NCBI GenBank assembly: GCA_015059785.1
Contig: SUZS01000003.1
Location: 1 to 64,000 of the forward strand
Length of the DNA: 64,000 nucleotides
Source: Rikenellaceae bacterium
GTDB lineage: Bacteria; Bacteroidota; Bacteroidia; Bacteroidales; Rikenellaceae
Direction of reading: 5' to 3'
In this document: positions 22,858-33,514 of the stretch, in pieces
How the letters are laid out: every line of letters begins with the position of its first letter
Position numbering within the stretch: the stretch's first letter is position 1
Notes under the pieces: generated by a model
What the model was told of the DNA's origin: nothing
The model's input: only the letters and a program-made list of their open reading frames with translations
Database searches by the model: none
Program-made: the position numbers and the translations under genes

Positions 22858-24698
22858 GTAACCCTCGAAATGATAAGTGGCGCCCTATTGTGCTACGCTG
22901 GATTGTAATACTCGCTTTCCTCTTTTTAGGGATTTCGGCTGGTTATCTTCAGCTTGTTGAGGGTAACGAGTATTTTGATAGGGCAGAGCGAAATGTGATA
23001 AGATATATAACGACCTACCCTCCGCGAGGAGAGGTCTTTGATAGAAATGGAGAGTACCTTATTCAAAATCGTATCTGTTATGATCTTATGGTAATCCCCG
23101 TTGAGACCTCTAAGCAGGGTTTAGATACTCTTCGCCTCTCGCAGATTACGGGTGCATCAGTAGCATCGCTCAAGCGCGCCTTTAAGGATGCGCGCGCTAC
23201 GGGTCGAATAGCCTCGCCAGTGGCAAAGTATCTTACGGCCGAGGCGAAGCTGAAGCTGGATGAGTGGAATTTGCAGGGCTTCTATACTGTGCCGCGTACA
23301 GTAAGACAGTATCCGCGAAATATTGGCGGAAACCTTCTTGGAAGCCTTCGTGAGGTGTCTCGCGAGTTTTTGGAGCATAAGAATGAGGATAATTACTACA
23401 TCGCTGGAGATTACTATGGCGAGCAGGGTATTGAGTCTGCTTATGAGGAGGAGCTTCGTGGAGAGAAGGGACGCGTACGCAGAAATATATATGCCGACCA
23501 CGCATCCACCGACGAGGTTGAGAAGGAGGCAGTACCAGGTAAAAACCTTGTCTGCACTATTGATGCTCGCCTGCAGGCCTTTGCCGAGGAGCTGATGGAG
23601 GGAAAGGTTGGCTCTGTGGTGGCTATAGAGCCAAGTACAGGAGAGATTCTTGTTATGGCATCCTCACCAACTTTTGACCCTAATGAGCTTGTTATTGGTC
23701 GTGACAGAGGTAATAACTATATGCGCCTGCTTAATGAGCCACGCCGCCCGCTATACAATCGCGCGGTGACATCGTCACAACCTCCAGGCTCTACATTTAA
23801 GCTCCTCAATGGACTTATTGGATTGCAGGAGGGTGTGCTCTCTCCGCATAATCGCTACACATGTAATAAGGGATATCGCTCTGGTAGTGTGAAGATGGGC
23901 TGTCACGAGCACCGCTCGCCACTGGACCTTGACTACGCTATTGCAACATCGTGCAACGCATACTTTGCCAATGTGTTCCGTAATATTCTGGAGAATAAAA
24001 AGTATAAGTCTCCAAAGGAGGGCTATGAGGTGTGGCGAAATTATGCCGAGAGCTTTGGATTTGGTACTCGCTTGGGTGTAGATATTCTTGGCGAGCGCAA
24101 GGGCGTTGTAAAGCATCGCGACTACTACGATAAGACATACCGCCGCTCGTGGAACGCTCTTACGGTGCTTTCGGTATCTATCGGTCAGGGCGAGATTCAG
24201 TCTACATCGCTTCAGCTTGCAAACTTTGCAGCGACAATCGCCAACCGAGGTTACTACTATACTCCTCATATTATCAAGCAGATACAGGGTCAGGACTCTA
24301 TTGATATAAAGTATCGCACACCGCACTATACACCAGTTGATAAGCGGCACTTTGAGACCATTATCAAGGGTATGTGGCGAGGTGTAAACCGCGATGGAAC
24401 TTGCCAGCTTGCAAAGCTTGAGGGTTATGATGTCTGCGGAAAGACCGGTACGGCACAGAATCCTCAGGGCGATGACCACTCGACATTTATCTCCTTTGCG
24501 CCGAGAAACAATCCTAAGATTGCTATCGCTGTATATGTTGAGCATGGCGTGTGGGGTGCTACTGCGGCAGTGCCTATAGCGTCGCTTATAGAGGAGATGT
24601 ATCTTACCGATACTATTACCCGCCCATGGCTTGTTGAACATGTTAAGAACCTTGAATTAGACTACTATAAGGCCTATGACAGACATAAGAAGAAATAA
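22854..24698 (+). CDS. mrdA: Penicillin-binding protein 2
   Basis: 614 aa; SSQPPGSTFKLLNGL, SCNAYF, KTGTAQNP motifs. Confidence 0.97.
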   Translation: MSNPRNDKWRPIVLRWIVILAFLFLGISAGYLQLVEGNEYFDRAERNVIRYITTYPPRGEVFDRNGEYLIQNRICYDLMVIPVETSKQGLDTLRLSQITGASVASLKRAFKDARATGRIASPVAKYLTAEAKLKLDEWNLQGFYTVPRTVRQYPRNIGGNLLGSLREVSREFLEHKNEDNYYIAGDYYGEQGIESAYEEELRGEKGRVRRNIYADHASTDEVEKEAVPGKNLVCTIDARLQAFAEELMEGKVGSVVAIEPSTGEILVMASSPTFDPNELVIGRDRGNNYMRLLNEPRRPLYNRAVTSSQPPGSTFKLLNGLIGLQEGVLSPHNRYTCNKGYRSGSVKMGCHEHRSPLDLDYAIATSCNAYFANVFRNILENKKYKSPKEGYEVWRNYAESFGFGTRLGVDILGERKGVVKHRDYYDKTYRRSWNALTVLSVSIGQGEIQSTSLQLANFAATIANRGYYYTPHIIKQIQGQDSIDIKYRTPHYTPVDKRHFETIIKGMWRGVNRDGTCQLAKLEGYDVCGKTGTAQNPQGDDHSTFISFAPRNNPKIAIAVYVEHGVWGATAAVPIASLIEEMYLTDTITRPWLVEHVKNLELDYYKAYDRHKKK

Positions 24699-26136
24699 CG
24701 AAATAGCACTCTTTCAAGGTGTCGATTGGGGAACGGTTGTTCTCTATGTGCTGATAACCTTTATGGGCTTTGCTGCGGTCTTTAGTGCCTCTTATGTAGA
24801 GGATGCTCAGGATATGTTTAGCTTTGACCACTACTATATCAAGCATCTGTTCTGGATGGGTGTGGCGTACTTTATAGGACTGATAATACTGCTCTTAGAT
24901 CGTAGCTTTTGGCATAAGTGGGCTTATATACTATACCCGCTCTCGTTGTTAGTTCTCTGCCTGACCTTTATTCCTGGACTTGGTAAGGAGGTCAATGGAG
25001 CAAAGGCGTGGATTGAGGTGGCAGGCTTTACGCTCCAGCCTATGGAGATTGCAAAGGTGGGCGTGTCGTTGGCCGTGGCGCGTATGATGAGTAACTACGG
25101 CTTTACGGTGCAGCGTTTTGGCGATGTGGTGAAGGTGTTACTTCTGCTACTTGTGCCGCTGCTTATTGCTGTTGTGCAGAATGATACCGGCTCGGGTATA
25201 GTTTTCTGCTCTTTCCTCTTTATGTTCTATCGCGAGGGATTAGACCATTGGATTTGTGTGCCGGTAATATTCTTTGTTGCGCTGCTTATCCTCTCGTTCC
25301 TGCTTACCCCTTTTGTGCTGCTGGTTGCGTTGTTACTTATCTTTACCTTTTGTGCAGGAATGCTTATGCGTGACCGCTGGAAGGTGTGTGTTAAGTATGT
25401 GGCTGTGTTGCTCTTTGTAAGTACTCTTCTGTTTTTGTTGCTCGGATCTGTCGCTCCAAAAAAGTTTAATTTCTACGACTGCCTGCTCTATACCACTATG
25501 GCATCTATGATTGTTGTTGTAGTGTATGCCTATAGAGCAAATATCCGCAAGCTATACTTTCTGGTGCTTATATTCTTTGTGTCGGTTATCTGTCTGCCAA
25601 CCTCGGATATGATGTTCCGCCACCTTAGAGCACACCAGCAGGATCGTATCAGAACTTTTCTCGGCCTGCACCATGACAAAGATTTGCTCTATAATGTCAC
25701 TCAGTCCAAGATTGCTATCGGCTCTGGAGGCTTCTCGGGTCAGGGATATCTTGAGGGCGTGATGGTGCGATATGGACGAGTGCCAGAGCGCCATACAGAC
25801 TTTATCTTCTGTACTGTGGGCGAGGAGTTGGGATTTATTGGCGTTGCAGTGCTGTTTACACTGCTGGCAATGCTTATACTGCGTATTATGAGGATGGGAG
25901 ATCGTCAGCTTGACACCTTCGGTCGAGTCTACTGCTATTGCGTGGCGTCAATACTGCTCTTCCACTGCTTTATAAATATCGGAATGACTATGGGTGTGGT
26001 GCCAATTATGGGTATCCCACTGCCACTTATAAGCTATGGAGGCTCATCAATGTTGGGATTCTCGATACTCATTTTTATAGCTATCGCCCTTGATGCCTCC
26101 CCTATAAAGAGACAATCATCACTAAATAAATGGTAA
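24676..26136 (+). CDS. rodA: Rod shape-determining protein RodA (SEDS glycosyltransferase)
   Basis: 486 aa; KVGVSLAVARMMSNYG, PLPLISYGGSSML. Confidence 0.95.
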   Translation: MTDIRRNNEIALFQGVDWGTVVLYVLITFMGFAAVFSASYVEDAQDMFSFDHYYIKHLFWMGVAYFIGLIILLLDRSFWHKWAYILYPLSLLVLCLTFIPGLGKEVNGAKAWIEVAGFTLQPMEIAKVGVSLAVARMMSNYGFTVQRFGDVVKVLLLLLVPLLIAVVQNDTGSGIVFCSFLFMFYREGLDHWICVPVIFFVALLILSFLLTPFVLLVALLLIFTFCAGMLMRDRWKVCVKYVAVLLFVSTLLFLLLGSVAPKKFNFYDCLLYTTMASMIVVVVYAYRANIRKLYFLVLIFFVSVICLPTSDMMFRHLRAHQQDRIRTFLGLHHDKDLLYNVTQSKIAIGSGGFSGQGYLEGVMVRYGRVPERHTDFIFCTVGEELGFIGVAVLFTLLAMLILRIMRMGDRQLDTFGRVYCYCVASILLFHCFINIGMTMGVVPIMGIPLPLISYGGSSMLGFSILIFIAIALDASPIKRQSSLNKW

Positions 26137-26140
26137 GAAT

Positions 26141-26941
26141 ATGAAAAAAATTGTGCTTATACCACTACTGCTGCTCTCTATGGTGGCCTGTCAAAAGCAG
26201 GACGAAGAGCCAAAACCCAAGTCGATTACCCTAACCTTTGAAGGAGGCTCTTTCGCGGGTGGCGATGCTGAGAGTGATAATACAATAACAACCGATTGGT
26301 GGAGCCAGTATATTGATAACCCACAGTATGGCGGAAATCTGCTCTATGGCGGAAAGGGATATGCGTGGTATGATAATGATACAAAGCTAACATCCTATCT
26401 GCCAGACTATTGGAAGGATGGAACATTCTTCGGTGGCGGTATCGCTATCTCAAACTATGTTGAGAATGCTCCAAACACAACCTATGAAAAGCAACTCACT
26501 ATCGGTGTTGGACCTGTGTCGGGAGCAAACTTTGCTGTCTGCTATGTAGCTACCAACGAGTGCCCTCCATTTTTAGAGTTTAAGTATGGCACCGGCGTAA
26601 TTGAGAACCTCTATATTGTACCAACAGCCTACCTAAATGAGGTTGTTCAGAATGGAAATGCCTTTGCAAAGGCGATGACTGCAAATGGCTATATCCGCGT
26701 TGAGGCTACAGGCATAGATGCTGCTGGCAAGACAACTGCTACAGCTACTATCTATCTCTACGACGGCCCTACCTTTGCCGGTTGGCGCAAGTGGGACCTC
26801 TCTATGCTCGGAGAGGTTAAGCGCGTAGAGTTCCGTATGTACGAGGGTGAAGTTGAGGGTGGCCTTAGAGTTGATTCAACAGCCGAGTATCCTAACTTTC
26901 CTAACTATTTTGCCATTGACAATATAACCGTTAGCTTTTAG
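26141..26941 (+). CDS. DUF4465-like surface lipoprotein
   Basis: 266 aa; lipobox SMVAC; LTFEGGSFAGGD...FGGGIAISNY...YFAIDNITV architecture. Confidence 0.65.
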   Translation: MKKIVLIPLLLLSMVACQKQDEEPKPKSITLTFEGGSFAGGDAESDNTITTDWWSQYIDNPQYGGNLLYGGKGYAWYDNDTKLTSYLPDYWKDGTFFGGGIAISNYVENAPNTTYEKQLTIGVGPVSGANFAVCYVATNECPPFLEFKYGTGVIENLYIVPTAYLNEVVQNGNAFAKAMTANGYIRVEATGIDAAGKTTATATIYLYDGPTFAGWRKWDLSMLGEVKRVEFRMYEGEVEGGLRVDSTAEYPNFPNYFAIDNITVSF

Positions 26942-26943
26942 CT

Positions 26944-27229
26944 GTTGGCTTGCCTTCGGCAACCCGACCCTGCTCCGCCTCGGCAATTCAAACAAGTTTG
27001 ATTGCTCTCGGCTTAATCGCGGCGTTAGCTGGCTGACGCAGAACAGAGAATTTAAGGAGGTTAGGGAAAATAGTGAATTTAATGGTACTAAACTACTCTC
27101 CTTAAACTCACTAAACTCCTTAATCTCCCTATACTTAGTCTTATAGAGAAACGAAGTTTACGGCATTCTGCCGTTTCCTCCTCGCGGCTCGGCAAAGCCT
27201 GCGAGCAGTCTCTGCTCTCGCTCCGCAGC
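26944..27229. repeat. Composite non-coding repeat, copy 1
   Basis: Shares modules in the same order with 35235..35623, including 24/24 identity (27003-27026) and 79/80 identity (27150-27229). Confidence 0.85.
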
Positions 27230-27458
27230 GTCGGTTTTCAGAAAGTTTTTGGCAGGAGGGGTTTTAATCTTTCTTGCGATGTTATTTGTGAGATGTTTTT
27301 TGGAATTTGGCGCGCAAACTCTGCAGTCACATAGCGCGGACTATTTGACAAAGAGGTTGTGTGACAAAAACTAAAAACAGCCACAAAGAACGAAGTAAGG
27401 AGGGTTAAAACAACTCCTATGCTTTTTCGCGAAAAAGCGGGCAGTACTGCGTAGCCAC

Positions 27459-27488
27459 AAAAAATCAGCGGAGGAGGACCTCCGCTGA
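27459..27488 (-). terminator. Terminator of the FadL-family gene
   Basis: TCAGCGGAGG-AGGA-CCTCCGCTGA perfect stem with adjacent A-run (T-run on minus strand). Confidence 0.85.
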
Positions 27489-27525
27489 CGACACACACAT
27501 TATGATTACCTTTTAAGAGTTGCTC

Positions 27526-28980
27526 TTAAAAGTGGAAATCCACACCGATACCCCAAGCCCAGCGGTTGTACTTATAGGTGTCAGAGCCACCTAAGCCGAG
27601 GGTGTTGCCGTTATAACCGCTCTCTACGCTCTTTGTAACATCTTTATAGAGAGGTTTCATCACGCCAGCGTTGAGGCGTACATGCTCGCTGAAGTTATAT
27701 GCGAAGCCAAGGCCGATAGTATGAGCCTCGCAGACGAAGTCGAGGTCTGAGTACTTTGCTACATCAAGGTTGAAGTCTGTGAACTGATAGCCTGCGCTAA
27801 CGAGCCACTTATTGTTGATATAGTACTCTACGCCAGCAAGATACTCGTTTGTGTTGCCAAGCACAGTGCCTGCAGCTGTAAAACCGTTGTCGGCGTTCTT
27901 CTCAAAGAAGTGGTGCCACTCAACAGTAAGCTTAACCTTGTCGGCAAATGTACGGCTTGCGGCGATAGCGAGCTGAGCAGGCATATCTGCGGCAGTTACT
28001 GCGCCGTCTGGGAAGATGCCACCGATAACAGGGTCCTTTGCAGATACCTCAGCAGCCTTTGTTGTAAGGTCAAGATTTGAGCGGAACTCATACTTTACGC
28101 TTGCAGCCCACCCCTTGTGGTTGAACATCAGGGCAACAACTGGCGAAATTGACCAACCATTCTGCTTAACATCAAGCTCGTGGTCTGAAGTAAGGGCAGC
28201 GTAGGTCATATACTGTGTATATGCAGCGATAGCCTCCTGGTTTCCAGCCTGCACGCCTGGAGCGTACTGGTTTGCCATTGCAGTAAAGAACTGAGGAGCA
28301 GAACCCATTGCCTGTGTGAGAGGGTTGAACATCTGGATATTCTTAAGGTAGCCAGTGTAGCTCTTTGTTGCGTAGTGTAGTCGAGCCTGAGCAGCTACAG
28401 AGAGCCAGTTAGTGATGCGGAAAGAGACGCCTACCTGACCCTGGAAGGTCATAGAGCTACCCTTGATATTCATATCCATAGAGTATGGGAAACCCTGCTG
28501 TCCTTGAGTCGCCTGCATACCGACACCAAATGGGATTTGGGCGAGCATACTCTCAAAAGAGGCAAGTCCCTGGTCGTACTTTGCAGTACCTCCTCCGCCG
28601 CCAATTCCGAACGATGCCATTACCGCCCAACGCTTTTTCTTCCACACAAGGTCAAAGCTCGGAATGACTGGCGCGAAGGTCTTACCTACAAACTCCTTTG
28701 TAGGATTTCCTGTATTATTTGTGCTTAGTGCAAAAGGTGCGAATGTTGATACTGTAGAACGCTTCTGTGATACCTCTTGTATATTAAGAGCAAAATGAAA
28801 ACCGTCGTTCATAAATGATGCTCCTGCAGGGTTGTGGTATACTGCATCAGGGTCAAGAGTTGTTCCGCGTGCTACGCTACGCAGATATGCTGCTGCGTGG
28901 TTTGTGTTTACATTTGTTCCGCCGGCAAATGCTGTAGCCACAGCCGCAAGCGAGATGATAGTAAGTAAAATTTTCTTCAT
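27526..28980 (-). CDS. Outer membrane protein transport protein (OmpP1/FadL/TodX family)
   Basis: Signal peptide MKKILLTIISLAAVATAFAGG; NHAAAYLRSVARGTTLDPDAVYHNPAGAS; C-terminal aromatic residue. ORF start 29004 trimmed. Confidence 0.85.
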   Translation of the reverse strand: MKKILLTIISLAAVATAFAGGTNVNTNHAAAYLRSVARGTTLDPDAVYHNPAGASFMNDGFHFALNIQEVSQKRSTVSTFAPFALSTNNTGNPTKEFVGKTFAPVIPSFDLVWKKKRWAVMASFGIGGGGGTAKYDQGLASFESMLAQIPFGVGMQATQGQQGFPYSMDMNIKGSSMTFQGQVGVSFRITNWLSVAAQARLHYATKSYTGYLKNIQMFNPLTQAMGSAPQFFTAMANQYAPGVQAGNQEAIAAYTQYMTYAALTSDHELDVKQNGWSISPVVALMFNHKGWAASVKYEFRSNLDLTTKAAEVSAKDPVIGGIFPDGAVTAADMPAQLAIAASRTFADKVKLTVEWHHFFEKNADNGFTAAGTVLGNTNEYLAGVEYYINNKWLVSAGYQFTDFNLDVAKYSDLDFVCEAHTIGLGFAYNFSEHVRLNAGVMKPLYKDVTKSVESGYNGNTLGLGGSDTYKYNRWAWGIGVDFHF

Positions 28981-29227
28981 TTTTTTCTTGAATTTTGATT
29001 TCAACAGCGGCGAAGGTAGTGTATTGTTTTGCCAATCCGAAATTTAAGTGATAGCGACCCCTATTTAGGGAGTAAAACGCGGTTTTAGGGGTGAAATTCG
29101 CTATTTAGGGGCGAAATACTTTGACGCGATAGGTTGAGAAGGTGAATTTTTTTCGTTTTTTGTCAGAAAAGTAGCACCAACTATGGAGTAAAAATAGACT
29201 CTTGAGTTGCCCGCGCGCGCGTGCCTA

Positions 29228-29258
29228 TTGTTATTTTTAATAAAAATTTTTAACTTTG
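29228..29258 (+). promoter_or_regulatory. ileS promoter
   Basis: TTG (29228-29230)-N20-TAACTTTG (29251-29258). Confidence 0.5.
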
Positions 29259-29301
29259 CACGATTATATACACACGCAAACAAAATCAAAATTATTATAG
29301 T

Positions 29302-32300
29302 ATGAAATTTGCACAGTACAATGGATTAAACTTGCCACAGGTTACCGATGAGGTGTTGCAGCTGTGGGATGCGGAAGATACCTTCCGCCAAAGTATCGAG
29401 ACTCGTGAAGGACATCCTGCATTTGTCTTTTATGAGGGTCCGCCATCAGCAAATGGTATGCCGGGCATTCACCATGTTATGGCCCGAACACTTAAGGATA
29501 TTATCTGTCGCTATAAGACCCAGAAGGGCTTCAAGGTTCACCGTAAGGCTGGTTGGGATACGCACGGACTGCCAGTAGAACTTGGTGTTGAGAAATCTTT
29601 GGGTATTACAAAGGAGGATATTGGTCGTACAATCACTGTTGAGGAGTATAACCGTCACTGTCGCGCCGATGTGATGAAGTACACAGGCGTGTGGAGCAAG
29701 CTCACTCGCCAGATGGGATACTGGGTAAACCTTGACGATCCATATATCACATACGACAACAAGTATATTGAGACTCTGTGGCACCTTCTTAAGCGTCTGT
29801 TTGATAAGGGCTTGCTATATAAGGGTTACACTATTCAGCCATTCTCGCCAGCGGCGGGTACAGGTCTTTCAACACACGAGCTTAATCAGCCAGGTTGCTA
29901 CCGTGATGTTAAAGATACAACTTGTACTGCTCAGTTCCGCGTAGTGCGTAATGAGAAGAGTGAGCATCTGTTTGCAGATGTTGAGGGCGAGCTGTTCTTC
30001 CTTGCTTGGACAACAACTCCATGGACCCTCCCTTCTAATACGGCTCTCTGCGTTGGTCCTAATATTGACTATGTGAAGGTTAAGTGTCTCAATCCATATA
30101 CAGAGACTCCGCAGACAATTATCATGGCGTCAGACCTTGTGCCAACCCTCTTTGGTAAGAAGATGGCAGGTAAGTTTACCGTTACCGACGAGCACTATAA
30201 GGGTACAGAGCTTGAGGGTATTCGTTATGAGCAGCTCATTGGCTGGGTAAAGCCTATGGAGCAGTATGGCGATGCTTTCCGAGTAATTCTGGGCGACTAT
30301 GTGACTATCTCTGACGGTACTGGTATTGTGCACATTGCCCCAACATTTGGTGCTGATGATGACCGCGTGGCTAAGGCTGCGGGCATTGCTCCACTCTTTG
30401 TTGTAGATGCTGCGGGTAAGAACTGCCCAATGGTAGACCGCTCAGGTCGTCTGTTCCGCCTTGAGGATATGGATAGCGACTTTGTGGCTGCAAATGTAGA
30501 TGTTGAGGCGTATAAGGAGTGGGCTGGTCGCTATGTTAAGAATGCCTACGACAGCGAGGCAACTGATGATACCCCAACTCTGGATGTGGATATCTGCGTA
30601 GCTCTGAAGGCTGAGAATAAGGCGTTTAAGATTGAGAAGCACACCCACTCATATCCACACTGCTGGAGAACTGATAAGCCAGTACTCTACTACCCACTTG
30701 ACTCTTGGTTTATCAAGGTTACCGAGCTGCGTGACAGAATGGTAGAGCTGAACAAGACAATCAAGTGGCAGCCAGAGAGCACTGGTAGTGGCCGCTTTGG
30801 TAAGTGGCTTGAGGGACTTGCTGACTGGAACCTCTCTCGTTCTCGCTTCTGGGGTACTCCACTGCCTATTTGGGCTACTGAGGACTACTCTGAGATGAAG
30901 TGTATCGGCTCTATTGAGGAGTTGCTGGCAGAGATTGAGAAGTCTGTCTCTGCGGGCGTTATGACCGAGAATCCATTTAAGGACTTTGTTGTGGGCGATA
31001 TGTCAAAGGAGAACTACTCTACAGAGCGCATTGACCTTCACAAGCCTTATGTAGATAAGATTGTCCTGCTCTCATCAAAGGGCGAGCCTATGCACCGCGA
31101 GAGCGACCTTATTGATGTGTGGTTTGACTCTGGAGCTATGCCATACGCGCAGCTGCACTACCCATTTGAGAATGCAGAGCTCTTTGAGACTGTCTTCCCA
31201 GCAGACTTTGTTGCCGAGGGTGTTGATCAGACTCGTGGTTGGTTCTATACACTCCACGCCCTTGCTACAATGCTCTTTGATAAGGTTGCCTTCCGCAATA
31301 TCATCTCTAATGGCCTTGTGCTTGACAAGAATGGTATGAAGATGTCTAAGCGTCTTGGTAATGCTGTAGACCCATTTGAGACTCTTGATAGGTTCGGTGC
31401 TGATGCTACTCGTTGGTATATGATTAGCAACTCTCAGCCGTGGGATAATCTTAAGTTTGATGCCGATGGTGTGGATGAGGTGCGTCGCAAGTTCTTCGGA
31501 ACACTCTACAACACATACTCATTCTTCGCCCTCTATGCAAATATTGACGGCTTTACTGGCCAGGAGGCTGAGGTTCCTGTAGCCCAGCGTCCAGATATGG
31601 ACCGTTGGATTCTCTCGGAACTCAATACACTCATCGCTCGCGTTACTGAGTACCTTGACAGCTACGATCCAACACCTGCAGCTCGTGCAATCCAGACATT
31701 TGTCTGCGACAACCTCAGTAACTGGCATGTGCGTCTAAACCGCAAGCGTTTCTGGGGTGGTGGTCTTACGGAGGATAAGCTGGCTGCTTACCAGACCCTC
31801 TACACCTGCCTTGAGACCGTGGCTAAGCTCTCGGCTCCATTTGCACCATTTATCTCTGACCGTATCTACCGCGACCTTAACGCTGTTAGCGGCCGCAATG
31901 CAGAGCCATCTGTGCATTTGACCTCTTTCCCTGTCTATGATGCAAGCCTCTGTGATTCAGACCTTGAGCAGACTACTGCCGTAGCGCAGCAGCTCTCTTC
32001 AATGGTTCTTGCCCTGCGCCGTAATGTGAATATTAAGGTGCGTCAGCCACTTGCAAAGATTATCATCCCTGTGCTGGATGCAGAGCTTGAGCGCCGCGTT
32101 CGCGCTGTTGAGGCACTGGTGGCAAACGAGGTAAATGTTAAGACTATAGAGCTTATCCATGACACAGCGGGTATTATTACTAAGCGCATTAAGCCAAACT
32201 TCAAGACTTTAGGTCCAAAGTATGGCAAGTATATGAAGGCTATTCAGGCTCTTGTAGCAACATTTGATCAGGCTCAGATTGCAGCTGTTGAGTGTGGACA

Positions 32301-32709
32301 GATTACCTCTCTTGACATCGCTGGCGAGGCTATTGAGGTTACAGCAGCCGACTTTGAGATTACCTCGGAGGATATGCCAGGCTGGCTTGTAGCTTCAGAG
32401 GGTAAACTTACTGTGGCTCTTGATATTACAGTGACCCCAGAGCTTGAGCGCGAGGGCGTTGCTCGTGAACTTGTAAACCGTATTCAGAATATCCGTAAGG
32501 AGTCTGGCCTTGAGATTGTTGATAAGATTCGCGTTGAGGTTGAGGATTGTGAGCTTGTTCGTGAGGCTGTAGCCCAGTGGACAGACTATATCTGCCAGCA
32601 GACCCTCGCTGTTGAGGTTGTTTTGGTAGAGAGTCCAGCAGGTCTGTCTATAGATAAGTACAACAAGGTTAACGATGCGCCAGTAAAGATTGCTATTTCA
32701 AAAATCTAA
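29302..32709 (+). CDS. ileS: Isoleucyl-tRNA synthetase
   Basis: 1135 aa; GWDTHGLPVE, KMSKRLGN. Confidence 0.97.
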   Translation: MKFAQYNGLNLPQVTDEVLQLWDAEDTFRQSIETREGHPAFVFYEGPPSANGMPGIHHVMARTLKDIICRYKTQKGFKVHRKAGWDTHGLPVELGVEKSLGITKEDIGRTITVEEYNRHCRADVMKYTGVWSKLTRQMGYWVNLDDPYITYDNKYIETLWHLLKRLFDKGLLYKGYTIQPFSPAAGTGLSTHELNQPGCYRDVKDTTCTAQFRVVRNEKSEHLFADVEGELFFLAWTTTPWTLPSNTALCVGPNIDYVKVKCLNPYTETPQTIIMASDLVPTLFGKKMAGKFTVTDEHYKGTELEGIRYEQLIGWVKPMEQYGDAFRVILGDYVTISDGTGIVHIAPTFGADDDRVAKAAGIAPLFVVDAAGKNCPMVDRSGRLFRLEDMDSDFVAANVDVEAYKEWAGRYVKNAYDSEATDDTPTLDVDICVALKAENKAFKIEKHTHSYPHCWRTDKPVLYYPLDSWFIKVTELRDRMVELNKTIKWQPESTGSGRFGKWLEGLADWNLSRSRFWGTPLPIWATEDYSEMKCIGSIEELLAEIEKSVSAGVMTENPFKDFVVGDMSKENYSTERIDLHKPYVDKIVLLSSKGEPMHRESDLIDVWFDSGAMPYAQLHYPFENAELFETVFPADFVAEGVDQTRGWFYTLHALATMLFDKVAFRNIISNGLVLDKNGMKMSKRLGNAVDPFETLDRFGADATRWYMISNSQPWDNLKFDADGVDEVRRKFFGTLYNTYSFFALYANIDGFTGQEAEVPVAQRPDMDRWILSELNTLIARVTEYLDSYDPTPAARAIQTFVCDNLSNWHVRLNRKRFWGGGLTEDKLAAYQTLYTCLETVAKLSAPFAPFISDRIYRDLNAVSGRNAEPSVHLTSFPVYDASLCDSDLEQTTAVAQQLSSMVLALRRNVNIKVRQPLAKIIIPVLDAELERRVRAVEALVANEVNVKTIELIHDTAGIITKRIKPNFKTLGPKYGKYMKAIQALVATFDQAQIAAVECGQITSLDIAGEAIEVTAADFEITSEDMPGWLVASEGKLTVALDITVTPELEREGVARELVNRIQNIRKESGLEIVDKIRVEVEDCELVREAVAQWTDYICQQTLAVEVVLVESPAGLSIDKYNKVNDAPVKIAISKI

Positions 32710-32731
32710 TACACCTTAAATAGGCACTTGG

Positions 32732-33499
32732 ATGAATGAGAGACTGATTTTTGTAACCAATGATGATAGCTATCAGTCAAAGGGTTTTAAGGCGGCAATA
32801 GAGGTTGCTCGCCAATTTGGAAAGGTTATTGCTGTGGCTCCAGATACCGTGCAAAGCGGTAAGAGCCAGGCAATTACCATATGCGATACTCTTCGACTTA
32901 AGACTATCAGCATAAGTGACGATGTTGAGATTTACTCACTCAATGGTACGCCTGTGGACTGCGTAAAGTTCGCCTTTGACTACTTTCTGAAGGGTCGCAA
33001 GGTTGATATGACTATCTCTGGCATTAACCACGGCACAAACTCGGCGGCTAACCTGCTCTACTCGGGCACTATGGGCGCGGCTATTGAGTCGGCATTCTAC
33101 GGTGTGCCATCTATAGGCCTATCAAATGTCGACCATAGCGATGATGCAGACTTTGAGGCCTCTGTAGAGTACGGTATAAGGATTGCTAAGAGCGTGATTG
33201 ATAGTGATATACGCCCTCTATGCCTTAATGTCAATGTACCAATTCTGCCCGCAGAGCAGATTAAGGGTATAAAGGTGTGTCGCCAGACAAAGGGCTTCTG
33301 GGTAGACGAGGTTCTTGAGCGCAAAGACCCATATGGCAAGAGCTACTACTGGTTTACGGGCGGTTTTCAGAATGCTGAGCCCGAGGCGGTTGATAGTGAC
33401 GAGTGGGCACTGAAGAATGGATATGTCTCAGTAGTACCTGTGCAGGTGGACCTTACATCATACGCGCAGATGAGCTCTGTGGCTGATATTTTGGAGTAG
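32732..33499 (+). CDS. surE: 5'/3'-nucleotidase SurE
   Basis: 255 aa; VTNDDSYQSKG, SGINHGTNSAANLLYSGTMGAA. Confidence 0.93.
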   Translation: MNERLIFVTNDDSYQSKGFKAAIEVARQFGKVIAVAPDTVQSGKSQAITICDTLRLKTISISDDVEIYSLNGTPVDCVKFAFDYFLKGRKVDMTISGINHGTNSAANLLYSGTMGAAIESAFYGVPSIGLSNVDHSDDADFEASVEYGIRIAKSVIDSDIRPLCLNVNVPILPAEQIKGIKVCRQTKGFWVDEVLERKDPYGKSYYWFTGGFQNAEPEAVDSDEWALKNGYVSVVPVQVDLTSYAQMSSVADILE

Positions 33500-33514
33500 A
33501 TTTTTTTAACGACT

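Noticed and set aside
27238-27498. 86-aa minus ORF in the 27 kb intergenic region
   Set aside because: Overlaps the repeat end, palindrome and terminator; no motif and low-complexity composition.
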